Positions 24,596 to 33,172 of a DNA stretch of 64,000 bases are shown one piece after another. This DNA comes from Marinobacter sp. F4218 (GTDB lineage Bacteria; Pseudomonadota; Gammaproteobacteria; Pseudomonadales; Oleiphilaceae), in assembly GCF_019443085.1 (NCBI RefSeq), contig NZ_JAHZIL010000003.1, forward strand, positions 372,001 to 436,000. The letters run 5' to 3'. A program made the translations under genes and the position numbers. The notes under the pieces are model-generated. The model made no database searches. It had not been told where the DNA came from and saw only the letters and a program-made list of their open reading frames with translations. How positions within the stretch are numbered: position 1 is the stretch's first letter; each line of letters begins with the position of its first letter.

Positions 24596-26107
24596 ATGAA
24601 TATAATTCTTAAGGCACTACACCGCATAAGGCTTCTAAATTGTTCCACACGGAAACATAGGCCGGCCGACCCGCCATTTGGCTATGGAATCTTTCGATTA
24701 GAATTGCCCCTTAATGCTAATTTCGATGAATTAGCTATTTCACTCACAAAGCCAAACTACCTTCACCTGTCCAAGATTTCAGTAAAGACGGGGGGAGAAT
24801 GGGTAAATGTATCTGATTTACCGATTAAGGAGGCTTTCTTGAGCTCCACGAATCAAGACCGAACGAACTTTGGCATTGATGCCTGGCTTGATAAAAGAAC
24901 TGCATTTTTCTCCACAAAATTTGAGACTAACCCTCGCCTGAAAATCAGCTTTCGAACCTCAATAAAAATCGATGGAATTAAAGTTGAAAATCGCCGCGAT
25001 GGACTCTGGGAAAGAGCACAAAATCTTGCGATCGAGTTCTCTAGTAAAACAGATGAAACGCGCTTTTCGTTGGATTTTTCGGATACCGAGATTAAAGATA
25101 AAGCCCGCAATCATTTGCTTAAAAACATACGAGATGTCGCACTCGGCGAATCCTTAGAAGTCACCAACGAACAGAAAAAGCTTTTCTTAGGTGATTTTGG
25201 TGATGAATTCTTCTGCAACCCCTCAGCCAGGGAAATTAATAAGTACATTACCTATGTCGTTGATAAGTTGTCATTCAAAACAGAATTCAATATTACCCTC
25301 TTACTTTATTTATTTAGGGAGCTATCTGCTTTCTGTTATTTTTCATCAGAACATAACACTCTGAACTTCGCGATACTTAACCTCTATATAGCCGCGATAG
25401 ACCCTCGCTCCAAAGAGGCAAGCCGGGCTGCCTTTAAAGTAATTCAAGCTAGCAGCGAAAGTGATCGGAATATTGCAAAAACCAAGCTGAAAAAATTTGG
25501 TAACATCCATTTCGGTTACCCTCTAGTTATCGGACCTCACATGGTCTCCCGATCATTGAGATCGTGGCCCAAACGATTATTACTCGATACCATTGAAAGA
25601 CTCGTATCTAGTACTGCTCAAACAGGACTTGGAGAAACAATTGTTTGCTATGGTACACTCCTTGGACTCTACAGAGATGGCGATTTCATTGAGCACGATG
25701 ACGACATTGATCTTTTATTTATTTTTAAAAATGAGATCTGTCAAAACAAAGACCATCTCCTGGAAACTCATTTGAAGACCTTGGTCAGGGCCATCCAAGA
25801 AAAAGGTTTTCGCGTGAAAATCGCAGGGGTAAATGAGCAAAATTATTACCCGTTCCTCCAGATTTTCGATAAGGACCATGCAGTCCATGTCGATCTTTTT
25901 CTCGGCTACAACGACGGTCAAAACGTCGACTTGCCTATGCAGAACGTCAAATACGAGGCCGTGCCTAAAGACGCGATTCTTCCGATTCTCCGATGGACCT
26001 ACCAAGACAGATCACTTAACGTACCGAACGATATCGAAGCTTTTCTAGAATACCGGTATGGGAAGACTTGGAAAACGCCCGATATCTTCTTTAGGCAAAA
26101 CGAGTGA
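24596..26107 (+). CDS. LicD-family phosphotransferase with a novel N-terminal region
   Basis: The C-terminal third carries the LicD signature VCYGTLLGLYRDGDFIEHDD followed by DIDL (near residues 345-370) and HVDLFLGYND. LicD/Fukutin-type enzymes transfer phosphocholine, or polyol phosphates such as glycerol or ribitol phosphate, from CDP donors to glycans. The first 300 or so residues are not recognisable; residues 25-170 look beta-rich (GYGIFRLELPLNANFDELAI), followed by a helical part. ATG at 24596 is preferred over an upstream TTG. The next gene makes a CDP-polyol, so donor and transferase are adjacent. The DNA is AT-rich, as in the whole 21.5-28.4 kb block. Confidence 0.82.
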   Translation: MNIILKALHRIRLLNCSTRKHRPADPPFGYGIFRLELPLNANFDELAISLTKPNYLHLSKISVKTGGEWVNVSDLPIKEAFLSSTNQDRTNFGIDAWLDKRTAFFSTKFETNPRLKISFRTSIKIDGIKVENRRDGLWERAQNLAIEFSSKTDETRFSLDFSDTEIKDKARNHLLKNIRDVALGESLEVTNEQKKLFLGDFGDEFFCNPSAREINKYITYVVDKLSFKTEFNITLLLYLFRELSAFCYFSSEHNTLNFAILNLYIAAIDPRSKEASRAAFKVIQASSESDRNIAKTKLKKFGNIHFGYPLVIGPHMVSRSLRSWPKRLLLDTIERLVSSTAQTGLGETIVCYGTLLGLYRDGDFIEHDDDIDLLFIFKNEICQNKDHLLETHLKTLVRAIQEKGFRVKIAGVNEQNYYPFLQIFDKDHAVHVDLFLGYNDGQNVDLPMQNVKYEAVPKDAILPILRWTYQDRSLNVPNDIEAFLEYRYGKTWKTPDIFFRQNE

Positions 26108-26121
26108 AACGAGCTTAAGAA

Positions 26122-26577
26122 ATGAAAACAGTTATCACGTATGGCACATTTGACCTTTTCCATTCAGGGCACGTTAAGCTTTTGAACCGCTTACGCGATC
26201 TGGGCGACAGGCTGATTGTTGGTTGTTCAACAGATTCATTCAACAGAATCAAAGACAAGCGCACGGTGTACCCTTATGAGCAGCGTAAAGAGATTCTTGA
26301 GGCATGCCGATATGTAGACAAGGTCTTTCCTGAGAACACCTGGGAGCAAAAACGTGAGGATATCTTGAGAGAGGGCGCAGATATTTTTGCCATGGGAGAC
26401 GACTGGGCAGGTTATTTCGACGACCTTTCCGAGGTTGTTCAAGTCATCTATCTGCCGAGGACCCCAGACATATCCTCTACCGATATCAAGCAACTGATTG
26501 GGATTACGAATCAAGAGAGGCTTAAAGAAGCTTTAAATCTAGTTCAAAGGCTGGACAAAGTGGTCAGGAAGCTCTAA
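26122..26577 (+). CDS. tagD: Glycerol-3-phosphate cytidylyltransferase (TagD-like)
   Basis: This 151-residue nucleotidyltransferase should make CDP-glycerol (or a related CDP-polyol) from CTP. Motifs are typical: TYGTFDLFHSGHVKLL with the HxGH signature, and later the RTPDISSTDIK motif matching RTxxISTT. It sits between the LicD-type gene (14 bases upstream) and a sulfotransferase (2 bases downstream). In Gram-positive bacteria this enzyme feeds teichoic acids; here it most likely supplies LicD for glycerol-phosphate decoration of the surface glycan. Confidence 0.92.
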   Translation: MKTVITYGTFDLFHSGHVKLLNRLRDLGDRLIVGCSTDSFNRIKDKRTVYPYEQRKEILEACRYVDKVFPENTWEQKREDILREGADIFAMGDDWAGYFDDLSEVVQVIYLPRTPDISSTDIKQLIGITNQERLKEALNLVQRLDKVVRKL

Positions 26578-26579
26578 AA

Positions 26580-27488
26580 ATGAAAAAGACGGTTGTCATT
26601 CACCTAGGCTCTTACAAAACTGGAACAAGCAGCATCCAGAATTGGCTATACAATAATAGGCAACAACTTCATTCAAAGAGTATCGAATTCCCACTTGAAG
26701 GCTTGCTTCTGACAGAGCCAGACGTGGGAATCAGACATCATAAGTTAGTATACGGAGAGCAATGGCAGAAAAATTGTCTTTCTCTGGCTCAGTATATTCG
26801 TAATACTGAATTCACTACATATGTCCTTTCTGAGGAAGCTTGGTCCCGCCCAACAACAAAACCTAAACTTGATTTCCTTGTCGCAGCTTTACGGTCCAAC
26901 GACATTAAAGTGGCGGGAGTTATTTATTTAAAAAATTATTATAAATTTATTCGAAGTTATTATCGAGAGTTTTGCCTACGGCGCGGAAATGAAAAAGATT
27001 TTAGATCATTCTATGACGCCTACAAAATGGGCTTGTTCAACTACTATAGAGTAGCTTCTAGCCTAAACTCAGTTTTGAAAAACAATGTTAGCTTTTTAAA
27101 CGTTGACTCGCTTAACGACGTAACTGTTGACTTCGTGAACAGGATAGGAATAAAGCTGAACGGAACTCTCAGAGAACGTTATAATAAGGGAATCGGTCCC
27201 GCCGAAGCTGAAATTTTCCGACTGGTAAACTCACGAGATATCAATACGGATTTTTCCGAGGCTACGCGAAGAGTGGAGACTGTCTTTGGTAAATCTATTG
27301 AAAAATTAAACGAAAGTTTCATCGAAGACACAAGCTTCATTCCAAAATTCGAAAGATCCTATAAGAAAAAACTAATGAAGGAGTTGGGTTGGACTTTCGA
27401 AGAGGTCGACAACTTATTCACTATCGACGACACAGCTTCTGACAAACTGGACGCATCTTCTATTTCCAAAAAAATTCATAGGGTTTGA
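26580..27488 (+). CDS. Sulfotransferase-family protein
   Basis: The 302-residue product begins MKKTVVIHLGSYKTGTSSIQ, in which GSYKTGTSS is a PAPS 5'-phosphosulfate loop. The 3'-phosphate motif is less standard (VIYLKNYYKFIRSYYREF in place of an R-N-P segment), so binding of PAPS is less certain than for the gene at 21.5 kb. It starts 2 bases after tagD and ends the plus-strand AT-rich operon, facing a convergent WcbI-like gene. Confidence 0.75.
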   Translation: MKKTVVIHLGSYKTGTSSIQNWLYNNRQQLHSKSIEFPLEGLLLTEPDVGIRHHKLVYGEQWQKNCLSLAQYIRNTEFTTYVLSEEAWSRPTTKPKLDFLVAALRSNDIKVAGVIYLKNYYKFIRSYYREFCLRRGNEKDFRSFYDAYKMGLFNYYRVASSLNSVLKNNVSFLNVDSLNDVTVDFVNRIGIKLNGTLRERYNKGIGPAEAEIFRLVNSRDINTDFSEATRRVETVFGKSIEKLNESFIEDTSFIPKFERSYKKKLMKELGWTFEEVDNLFTIDDTASDKLDASSISKKIHRV

Positions 27489-27504
27489 AGCGAACTTAGC
27501 AAGC

Positions 27505-28386
27505 CTAATTACCTTTACCACTTAGGTTGAGCGTGGAATCGAGTGTTTCGTATATGTCGTAAAAGCAGGATACCAGCTCGGAGGCATTGTATTCTTTTCT
27601 TTTATTTCTAATAGCCACGAAATCATCTTTAAAGAAATATTCCACTCCCTTAAAGGTTGTAAAGTCTCCGTCGGGCAGTCCTGTAGCGGGATTCGCCAGT
27701 GGTACAAATTGGTCTAGTGCTTCACGATCCCTCGCCGGAAAGAATTTCCATTTCTCACTAATATTGGCGGCAGCTAATATTCTTTTGGCGTAACGCCTTA
27801 TAAGAAACATTGAAGGGTGGTTAAATGTAAAGAACAAACGCTTCTTCGTTTGGTACTTATCAATAACGTCGGTAATTTTAACGTCCACTATTTCCTCACG
27901 TTCACGAAGTAAATCTAGAGAGTGACTCGGTTCGGAAACATATTTTTGATTGTACTCTTCACTCAAAATCCTTGAGCTCGCTTCCGATATCGATTTACCA
28001 GATTGCCACGCATCAAAAATAGTACGATTGTGATAATCCCCCATAGGGCCTTTTAATGGCCCTTTACCTGGTATTCGGATATAAAACCAGTCGGGCGTAT
28101 AACCAGTGAAATACAAGTTTACGATGGAAAGAACTTTTTTACCATAACGCTCTTTCAGGACACTCGTACGCACGAATTCACACGGATATGAGTCGAAAAC
28201 CAACTGAGAAACAATCAGGTCAGCTTCGTCAAAGGCTGGCTGATACTCTTCGAAATTTTCGTTTTTTAGCAAATGAACAATTGCAGTCGTTGTGACATCT
28301 ATTCTCGGATTCAGGGATTCAAGAATTTTCGCAAGAGGTCTTGCTTGGCAGTTCCCTACAACCACAATTTTTATCTTTTCCTTCAT
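27505..28386 (-). CDS. WcbI-like polysaccharide biosynthesis protein
   Basis: The 293-residue product begins with KIVVVGNCQARPLAKILE, the entry motif of the WcbI family of capsule proteins, and includes LIVSQLVFDSYPCEF and FTFNHPSMFLIRRYA. WcbI of Burkholderia capsule clusters has been proposed to act as an acyl/acetyltransferase. Genes of this type often sit beside sulfotransferases in glycan loci, as here. AT-rich DNA. Family call is fairly good; reaction unknown. Confidence 0.72.
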   Translation of the reverse strand: MKEKIKIVVVGNCQARPLAKILESLNPRIDVTTTAIVHLLKNENFEEYQPAFDEADLIVSQLVFDSYPCEFVRTSVLKERYGKKVLSIVNLYFTGYTPDWFYIRIPGKGPLKGPMGDYHNRTIFDAWQSGKSISEASSRILSEEYNQKYVSEPSHSLDLLREREEIVDVKITDVIDKYQTKKRLFFTFNHPSMFLIRRYAKRILAAANISEKWKFFPARDREALDQFVPLANPATGLPDGDFTTFKGVEYFFKDDFVAIRNKRKEYNASELVSCFYDIYETLDSTLNLSGKGN

Positions 28387-28423
28387 AAATATCTCGAGAT
28401 ATTGCTAAATTTTCTATCAAATG

Positions 28424-29176
28424 TCAGATTGTCAAGGAATTAAGCTTTTCATTCACCACTTCATACAGGGCCATATCATAAGCATTACCTGACACAACTT
28501 CTGCTAATACCGGTCGAAGTTGGTCTAGCGCCTGCCGGAGCTTTTCTTCAGTAGGTGCCTGGTTAGTTACGTTTTTCTTTTGAAAGGTAAATTCAACCCC
28601 CGGGAAATATTTTGATAGGCTTTGCGAGATATAACTGAAACTTTCGTCAAAACGTTCAACCGTTCCAATCAGAGCCTTCTCGTTGACCACGATATCGAGA
28701 GCACGCTGGAAAATTCGCATGTTCACAGCCTCATGTGCGTGCAGGTTCCGAGTTCGTCCGATATACGCCGTTTGATAATCAAAAATTACCTTGGGTGCCT
28801 CGGGCGTCATGCGCCACCGAACATAGTCCTCCAGAGACAGCTTGGAGGCCATCTCCGCCCCTTTCGAGCCTCGTTTCTGCTTCCGCTCAAAATTGTAAAC
28901 AGAGAGCACCCTGTCGATAGGATTGCGAACAAAATAAACCGGAATACACTTAAATTCATCCGATTCAGGCAGCGGATTACACAAATGATGACTGGATATC
29001 GCCTTGAGATTGGGGTTATCCAGAATAAACTGCTTCAGGTATTCCGCCCCACCCTGACGCATGTCCTTATCATCCCGATGGTCGCAAAAGTCCTTGCCGA
29101 ATGCTTTCTCAAGAGCATAGTCAAAAGTGGTTCCGGCATTCTTGAAGATATGACCGTGAGTAATTACGTAACGCAT
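28424..29176 (-). CDS. Sulfotransferase-family protein (Sulfotransfer_2-like)
   Basis: The 250-residue product begins MRYVITHGHIFKNAGTTFDY, where HIFKNAGTT is the variant 5'-PAPS loop of the HS2ST/chondroitin-type family. The 3'-phosphate segment is VYFVRNPIDRVLSVYNFER. It starts 23 bases after the stop of the large fusion gene and precedes the WcbI-like gene on the same strand. A glycan acceptor is likely. Confidence 0.85.
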   Translation of the reverse strand: MRYVITHGHIFKNAGTTFDYALEKAFGKDFCDHRDDKDMRQGGAEYLKQFILDNPNLKAISSHHLCNPLPESDEFKCIPVYFVRNPIDRVLSVYNFERKQKRGSKGAEMASKLSLEDYVRWRMTPEAPKVIFDYQTAYIGRTRNLHAHEAVNMRIFQRALDIVVNEKALIGTVERFDESFSYISQSLSKYFPGVEFTFQKKNVTNQAPTEEKLRQALDQLRPVLAEVVSGNAYDMALYEVVNEKLNSLTI

Positions 29177-29199
29177 AAACTATCTGTTCTCAGTTTGAA

Positions 29200-32100
29200 T
29201 CAATTAAGGAAATCGGCAGTGATGACTTCCTGGACTTTTGCCTGACCGAAGTTCTGTTCAATATACTCCTGATATTTGCTCAGGAACCTTGCACATTCCT
29301 CAGGCTCGTTATAGAGCGTAAGTAGCTGGCGAGTCATTTCTCGTGGCTCATCCGCAATCGCCATAACTTCAGCAGCGTCAGGCAGGCCTTCAGCGCCAAT
29401 ACTTGTGGTGGATATGGGCACTCCCGCCTGCAATGCTTCCAGGATTTTTCCTTTAACACCGGCACCAAACCGCAAAGGCACCACGCAAACCCGGACCTGC
29501 TGATACAGTTCGGTCAGGTCCTCATCCGACAGAAAACCGTAAATTTTCACATGGTCATTTGCGAGGTCCTTGATGCTATCAGGTACCGAGGATCCAACCA
29601 CATGCAAGCAAATATCCGGAATCTCCTTTACCAGAGACGGCATTACTTCGCTCAAAAACCAGTGCACCCCATCGCTGTTGGGAGGGTGGCCGAATCCGCC
29701 TACAAACAGCAATCCGTGGCGGTCCTGGTGATGGTATCTGCTGAGATCAGGAGTATTAAGCAAGTAAAGCGGGATTGCGGATACGTCAGTCGCCGGGGAC
29801 ACCCGTTTGACCTCAGCCACCTCAACTTCAGACGGATAATAAACCTTATCGACCTTCTTAAAGATCGCCAGCTCGCGCTTCTTCCAGTCCTCCGCGTCCG
29901 AAATGACGGCCTTATCACCTTTCAGCTCAGCCTCGCGAGCTGTGCGGAGGTAATGCAAATCGTGACCGAAGTAGATCAGCTTCGGTTTCGGCTTCAGTGT
30001 GGTCATGTGATCGACAAAATCTTCTGTGATATGCGGCCTGTGCAGGTATATCACGTCGATGTATTGGGCATTGTCACTAAACCAGGTTTTCCAACTGCGT
30101 GCATACTTCTCCCCTAACAAAACCTCGACCCCAAGTTGTTGAAGGCTCCGGGTATAGGGCTGATGGGGGAAGAAATTGGCAGGCACGAACTTGACGTTCA
30201 GCCCCGCGTCGACCATGGACTTAACATACAGATATGTTGACCGTGAGCCGGCATCCTTGTCATAGAAGGGGACGTAATGATCAACAAACACCACGGTACG
30301 CTTGGCGGCCGAGCGTTCCCTGGCCTGGAAGACGTTCTGGGCGTTGGGAAAATGCTCTTTCTCAAGCACATCCTGCCACTTCTCCCGGAACACCTCTTGG
30401 TTGATGGCCTGGTGCTTCTTGATGCCACTGCCAACGTCGGTGCCATTACTCACGCCCTCAAAGTGAACCACCTCAGACTCTGGCTGGAAGAGTACCTTGA
30501 GGCCACGGGCGCGCATTTGAAAGGCCAGATCCGTGTCTTCGTAATAGGCAGGTTTGAACCGTTCATCGAAGCCACCAAGCTCATCCCAGACCTGCTTTTC
30601 AAACAGGATGCAGGCCCCGGATATATAGTCCGTTTCCCGCACATAATTGAACTCGGGCTGATCCGGGGACTGGCCCCTGCCATAGTTCCAGCCGGATGCA
30701 TCGTTCCACACAATGCCACCGGCTTCCTGCAGCACCCCATTCTCAAACAACAATTTGGGGCCAACAATCCCGGCTTTGGAGTCAGCCTTCATGGTACTCA
30801 CCAGTGCACTCAGCCAGCCTTTCTGCACATTGGTATCGTTGTTCAATAGCACCATATACTTGCCACGGGCATGGGCTACCGCGTTATTACAGTTGCCGAG
30901 AAAACCGAAGTTTTCCTCGCCTCGCACCACCCGGATGTTGTGAATGCGATTCTCAATGGAACTTGTGATATCCGTTGAGCAGTCATCGGCAACAATCACC
31001 TCGTAATTCACTTCGCCCGTATGTTCGAGTACCGCCTTCAAACATGACAGCGTCGTTTGGTACTGGTTGTAGACGGGAATAACGATTGAGACTTCAGGAT
31101 TACCGATTTGCGGGAAGGTGAGCTCCATCTGTTCAGGCATAGTTTCCGGCGGAAAGATTTCGGGCTTCCGGCTTGCCGAATAACCAGCCGGGAAACGTGC
31201 GCTTACCCAGGCGCGAGCCGTGGACGAATCGGCCAGAAATACCGTTTGCAACAGCTTCTTGATCCGATAGACGCTCACCAGCCGAAGGCTGGAATAAGGG
31301 TGCCGAATGAAGTAACGGAGGATCCGGGCGATCATCCTTAGCCGTCCTGGTTCAACATCCGCGAATTCCAACGCGGAAGTTACGTCGCTGGCAATGAACT
31401 CCCGGCTGTCTTCTATAATCTGGCCATAGAAACTTTTCGAGCTGGGTCGAAGTCGCAACAAACGGTACACCCATTCCACCAAAGCAAATATCCGTCCTAG
31501 CCCGGAACGGTCGAAAAAATAGAGTCTGGAATAGAGGTGCTTCCGGCGAACATCTAATTCTTCAACCTCTTTGCGAAGTTCGCTGGTCTTAGCTTCGAGC
31601 TGTGCTTTTGCCTGAATCTCGGTATTGAGCTCGCGTCGTAACCGGTCCGACTCACGAAGCCCGGCTATTTCCGCCCTTTCCAGCCGATCGACGTAGCCCA
31701 TCACCGGAGCATACTGTGTAAATCTCTCACGCAGCTGCTGACATCGTTCATTAAGAGTCTTGCCGGTTTTACTTTTGGTACAGCCTGACGCCACATCCAG
31801 CAGCACCCCATAAAGATCTGCAACAAATGGCGGGACTACATCCCCGTCTCCTAGGGCCTCAGCGTATTTGCTATGACGCAAATCCGTCGAAAGAAACTCA
31901 CTGACGTACTCCTGGTACTCTGCACTCTCAAGATCTGGTGCCGCAAGGCCCAACGGCTCTGCCATCCTACTAAGCTCGCGAGCCGGGCTCTCCATAAATC
32001 GGTCATAATCCACCACAACGAATGGCCGAGCAGTGCCATAGAGAAGCGCATTGCAGGAATGCTTCATCCAGAGGCAAAAGGATTTCTCACGTGCGAATTC

Positions 32101-32574
32101 ATTCCGTCTGGCAAGAGAATCGGCCACACTGCGAGGATTTCGCAGTGTAATGAGATATCTGTCATCCAGATCAAGCTCGGCAAAAACTTTCTGCCAGAAG
32201 GGCAAGAGATTGACGGTTCTTGGATCCTTGAAGGCAAAAACATCGGTATTTGCCAGTCGATCTCTTAGTAGGGCAACAGCATCGTCGTACTCTTTAGCAA
32301 GCTCTTCCCCGGTCAAAGCGTGTTCCGGCACCTCACCTAAGGCATCCCAGGCAGAATCCAGCCTCTCAAGAATCCGTTCATTGATCCGATAGCAACCAAG
32401 ATCTTCCCAGAACCCTTTTTCATTATCCCCTTTGATACCCGCCATGAGTTCGGGGCCCAGATCAGCACCGAGCGCCTGCAAACCACGTGTTATCGCGCTG
32501 GTTCCGCTGCGATGCATGCCCAGAACCACAATAACGCATTTTTTCCTAACGGGATGTTGAGATTGATCAGTCAA
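29200..32574 (-). CDS. Three-domain fusion: sulfotransferase, GT2 and GT4 glycosyltransferase
   Basis: This 1124-residue protein combines three enzyme modules. Residues 1 to about 300 form a sulfotransferase domain with the PAPS loop VLGMHRSGTSAIT and LITLRNPRSVADSLARRNEF. A coiled coil rich in Glu, Arg and Leu follows (about 305-345). Residues of about 490-740 are a GT2 domain (PEVSIVIPVYNQYQTTL, then VIVADDCSTD and LLNNDTNVQKGWL). Residues of about 758-1124 are a GT4-type GT-B domain (TVVFVDHYVPFYDKDAGS, LLFVGGFGHPPNSDG, VPLRFGAGVKGKILEAL). One polypeptide could thus add two sugars and a sulfate. It overlaps rfbC by 8 bases, so rhamnose is a candidate acceptor or donor sugar. No frameshift is seen. 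Confidence 0.9.
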   Translation of the reverse strand: MTDQSQHPVRKKCVIVVLGMHRSGTSAITRGLQALGADLGPELMAGIKGDNEKGFWEDLGCYRINERILERLDSAWDALGEVPEHALTGEELAKEYDDAVALLRDRLANTDVFAFKDPRTVNLLPFWQKVFAELDLDDRYLITLRNPRSVADSLARRNEFAREKSFCLWMKHSCNALLYGTARPFVVVDYDRFMESPARELSRMAEPLGLAAPDLESAEYQEYVSEFLSTDLRHSKYAEALGDGDVVPPFVADLYGVLLDVASGCTKSKTGKTLNERCQQLRERFTQYAPVMGYVDRLERAEIAGLRESDRLRRELNTEIQAKAQLEAKTSELRKEVEELDVRRKHLYSRLYFFDRSGLGRIFALVEWVYRLLRLRPSSKSFYGQIIEDSREFIASDVTSALEFADVEPGRLRMIARILRYFIRHPYSSLRLVSVYRIKKLLQTVFLADSSTARAWVSARFPAGYSASRKPEIFPPETMPEQMELTFPQIGNPEVSIVIPVYNQYQTTLSCLKAVLEHTGEVNYEVIVADDCSTDITSSIENRIHNIRVVRGEENFGFLGNCNNAVAHARGKYMVLLNNDTNVQKGWLSALVSTMKADSKAGIVGPKLLFENGVLQEAGGIVWNDASGWNYGRGQSPDQPEFNYVRETDYISGACILFEKQVWDELGGFDERFKPAYYEDTDLAFQMRARGLKVLFQPESEVVHFEGVSNGTDVGSGIKKHQAINQEVFREKWQDVLEKEHFPNAQNVFQARERSAAKRTVVFVDHYVPFYDKDAGSRSTYLYVKSMVDAGLNVKFVPANFFPHQPYTRSLQQLGVEVLLGEKYARSWKTWFSDNAQYIDVIYLHRPHITEDFVDHMTTLKPKPKLIYFGHDLHYLRTAREAELKGDKAVISDAEDWKKRELAIFKKVDKVYYPSEVEVAEVKRVSPATDVSAIPLYLLNTPDLSRYHHQDRHGLLFVGGFGHPPNSDGVHWFLSEVMPSLVKEIPDICLHVVGSSVPDSIKDLANDHVKIYGFLSDEDLTELYQQVRVCVVPLRFGAGVKGKILEALQAGVPISTTSIGAEGLPDAAEVMAIADEPREMTRQLLTLYNEPEECARFLSKYQEYIEQNFGQAKVQEVITADFLN

Positions 32575-33127
32575 AGAGATCCCCAGCCTGCTTCAAATCA
32601 TCCAATGTCGGCGCCTCAGCATCCTTACCAGACAACTGAAACTCCCCGGCTTCGGGCCAGATAACCCCAACCTCAGCATCGTCCCACCGCAAGCTCCTCT
32701 CATGATCCGGGGACCAATAAGCATCTACCTTATACTGAACTTCCGCCGCTTCGCTGGTCACCAGGAAAGCATGGCCAAAGCCGGCTGGTACCCATAGCTG
32801 CTTCTTGTTCCCAGCGCTCAAAACCACGCCGGTCCACTGCCCGAATGTCGGCGAGCTCTTGCGCAGGTCAACGGCGATGTCATAGATCTCGCCGGCGGTC
32901 ACACGCACCAGTTTGCCCTGCGCAGCTTCTCCAGTCTGGAAGTGAATGCCACGCAGTACACCCCGAGCCGAACAGGAGTGATTATCCTGAACGAACACAA
33001 CTTCCCGACCAACCGCATCGGCAAATTTCTGATGATTGAAACTTTCGGTAAACCAGCCGCGCTCGTCGCCAAACACGGGTGGCTCCAGGATCAGTACCCC
33101 ATCGAGGGATGTCTTTGTAACTTTCAT
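32567..33127 (-). CDS. rfbC: dTDP-4-dehydrorhamnose 3,5-epimerase RfbC/RmlC
   Basis: This 186-residue cupin enzyme converts dTDP-4-keto-6-deoxyglucose to its L-lyxo isomer. Motifs are FGDERGWFTESFNHQKF, FVQDNHSCSARGVLRGIHFQ with the catalytic His, and VPAGFGHAFLVTSEAAEVQY. The start at 33127 (MKVTKTSLDG) has AAGG eight bases upstream and matches the family length; an upstream ATG would add 13 atypical residues. It follows rfbD on the same strand. Confidence 0.95.
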   Translation of the reverse strand: MKVTKTSLDGVLILEPPVFGDERGWFTESFNHQKFADAVGREVVFVQDNHSCSARGVLRGIHFQTGEAAQGKLVRVTAGEIYDIAVDLRKSSPTFGQWTGVVLSAGNKKQLWVPAGFGHAFLVTSEAAEVQYKVDAYWSPDHERSLRWDDAEVGVIWPEAGEFQLSGKDAEAPTLDDLKQAGDLFD

Positions 33128-33172
33128 GATTTGCCTTGCAACCTTTTGTAATTTATAACGCGGCACTCTTAT

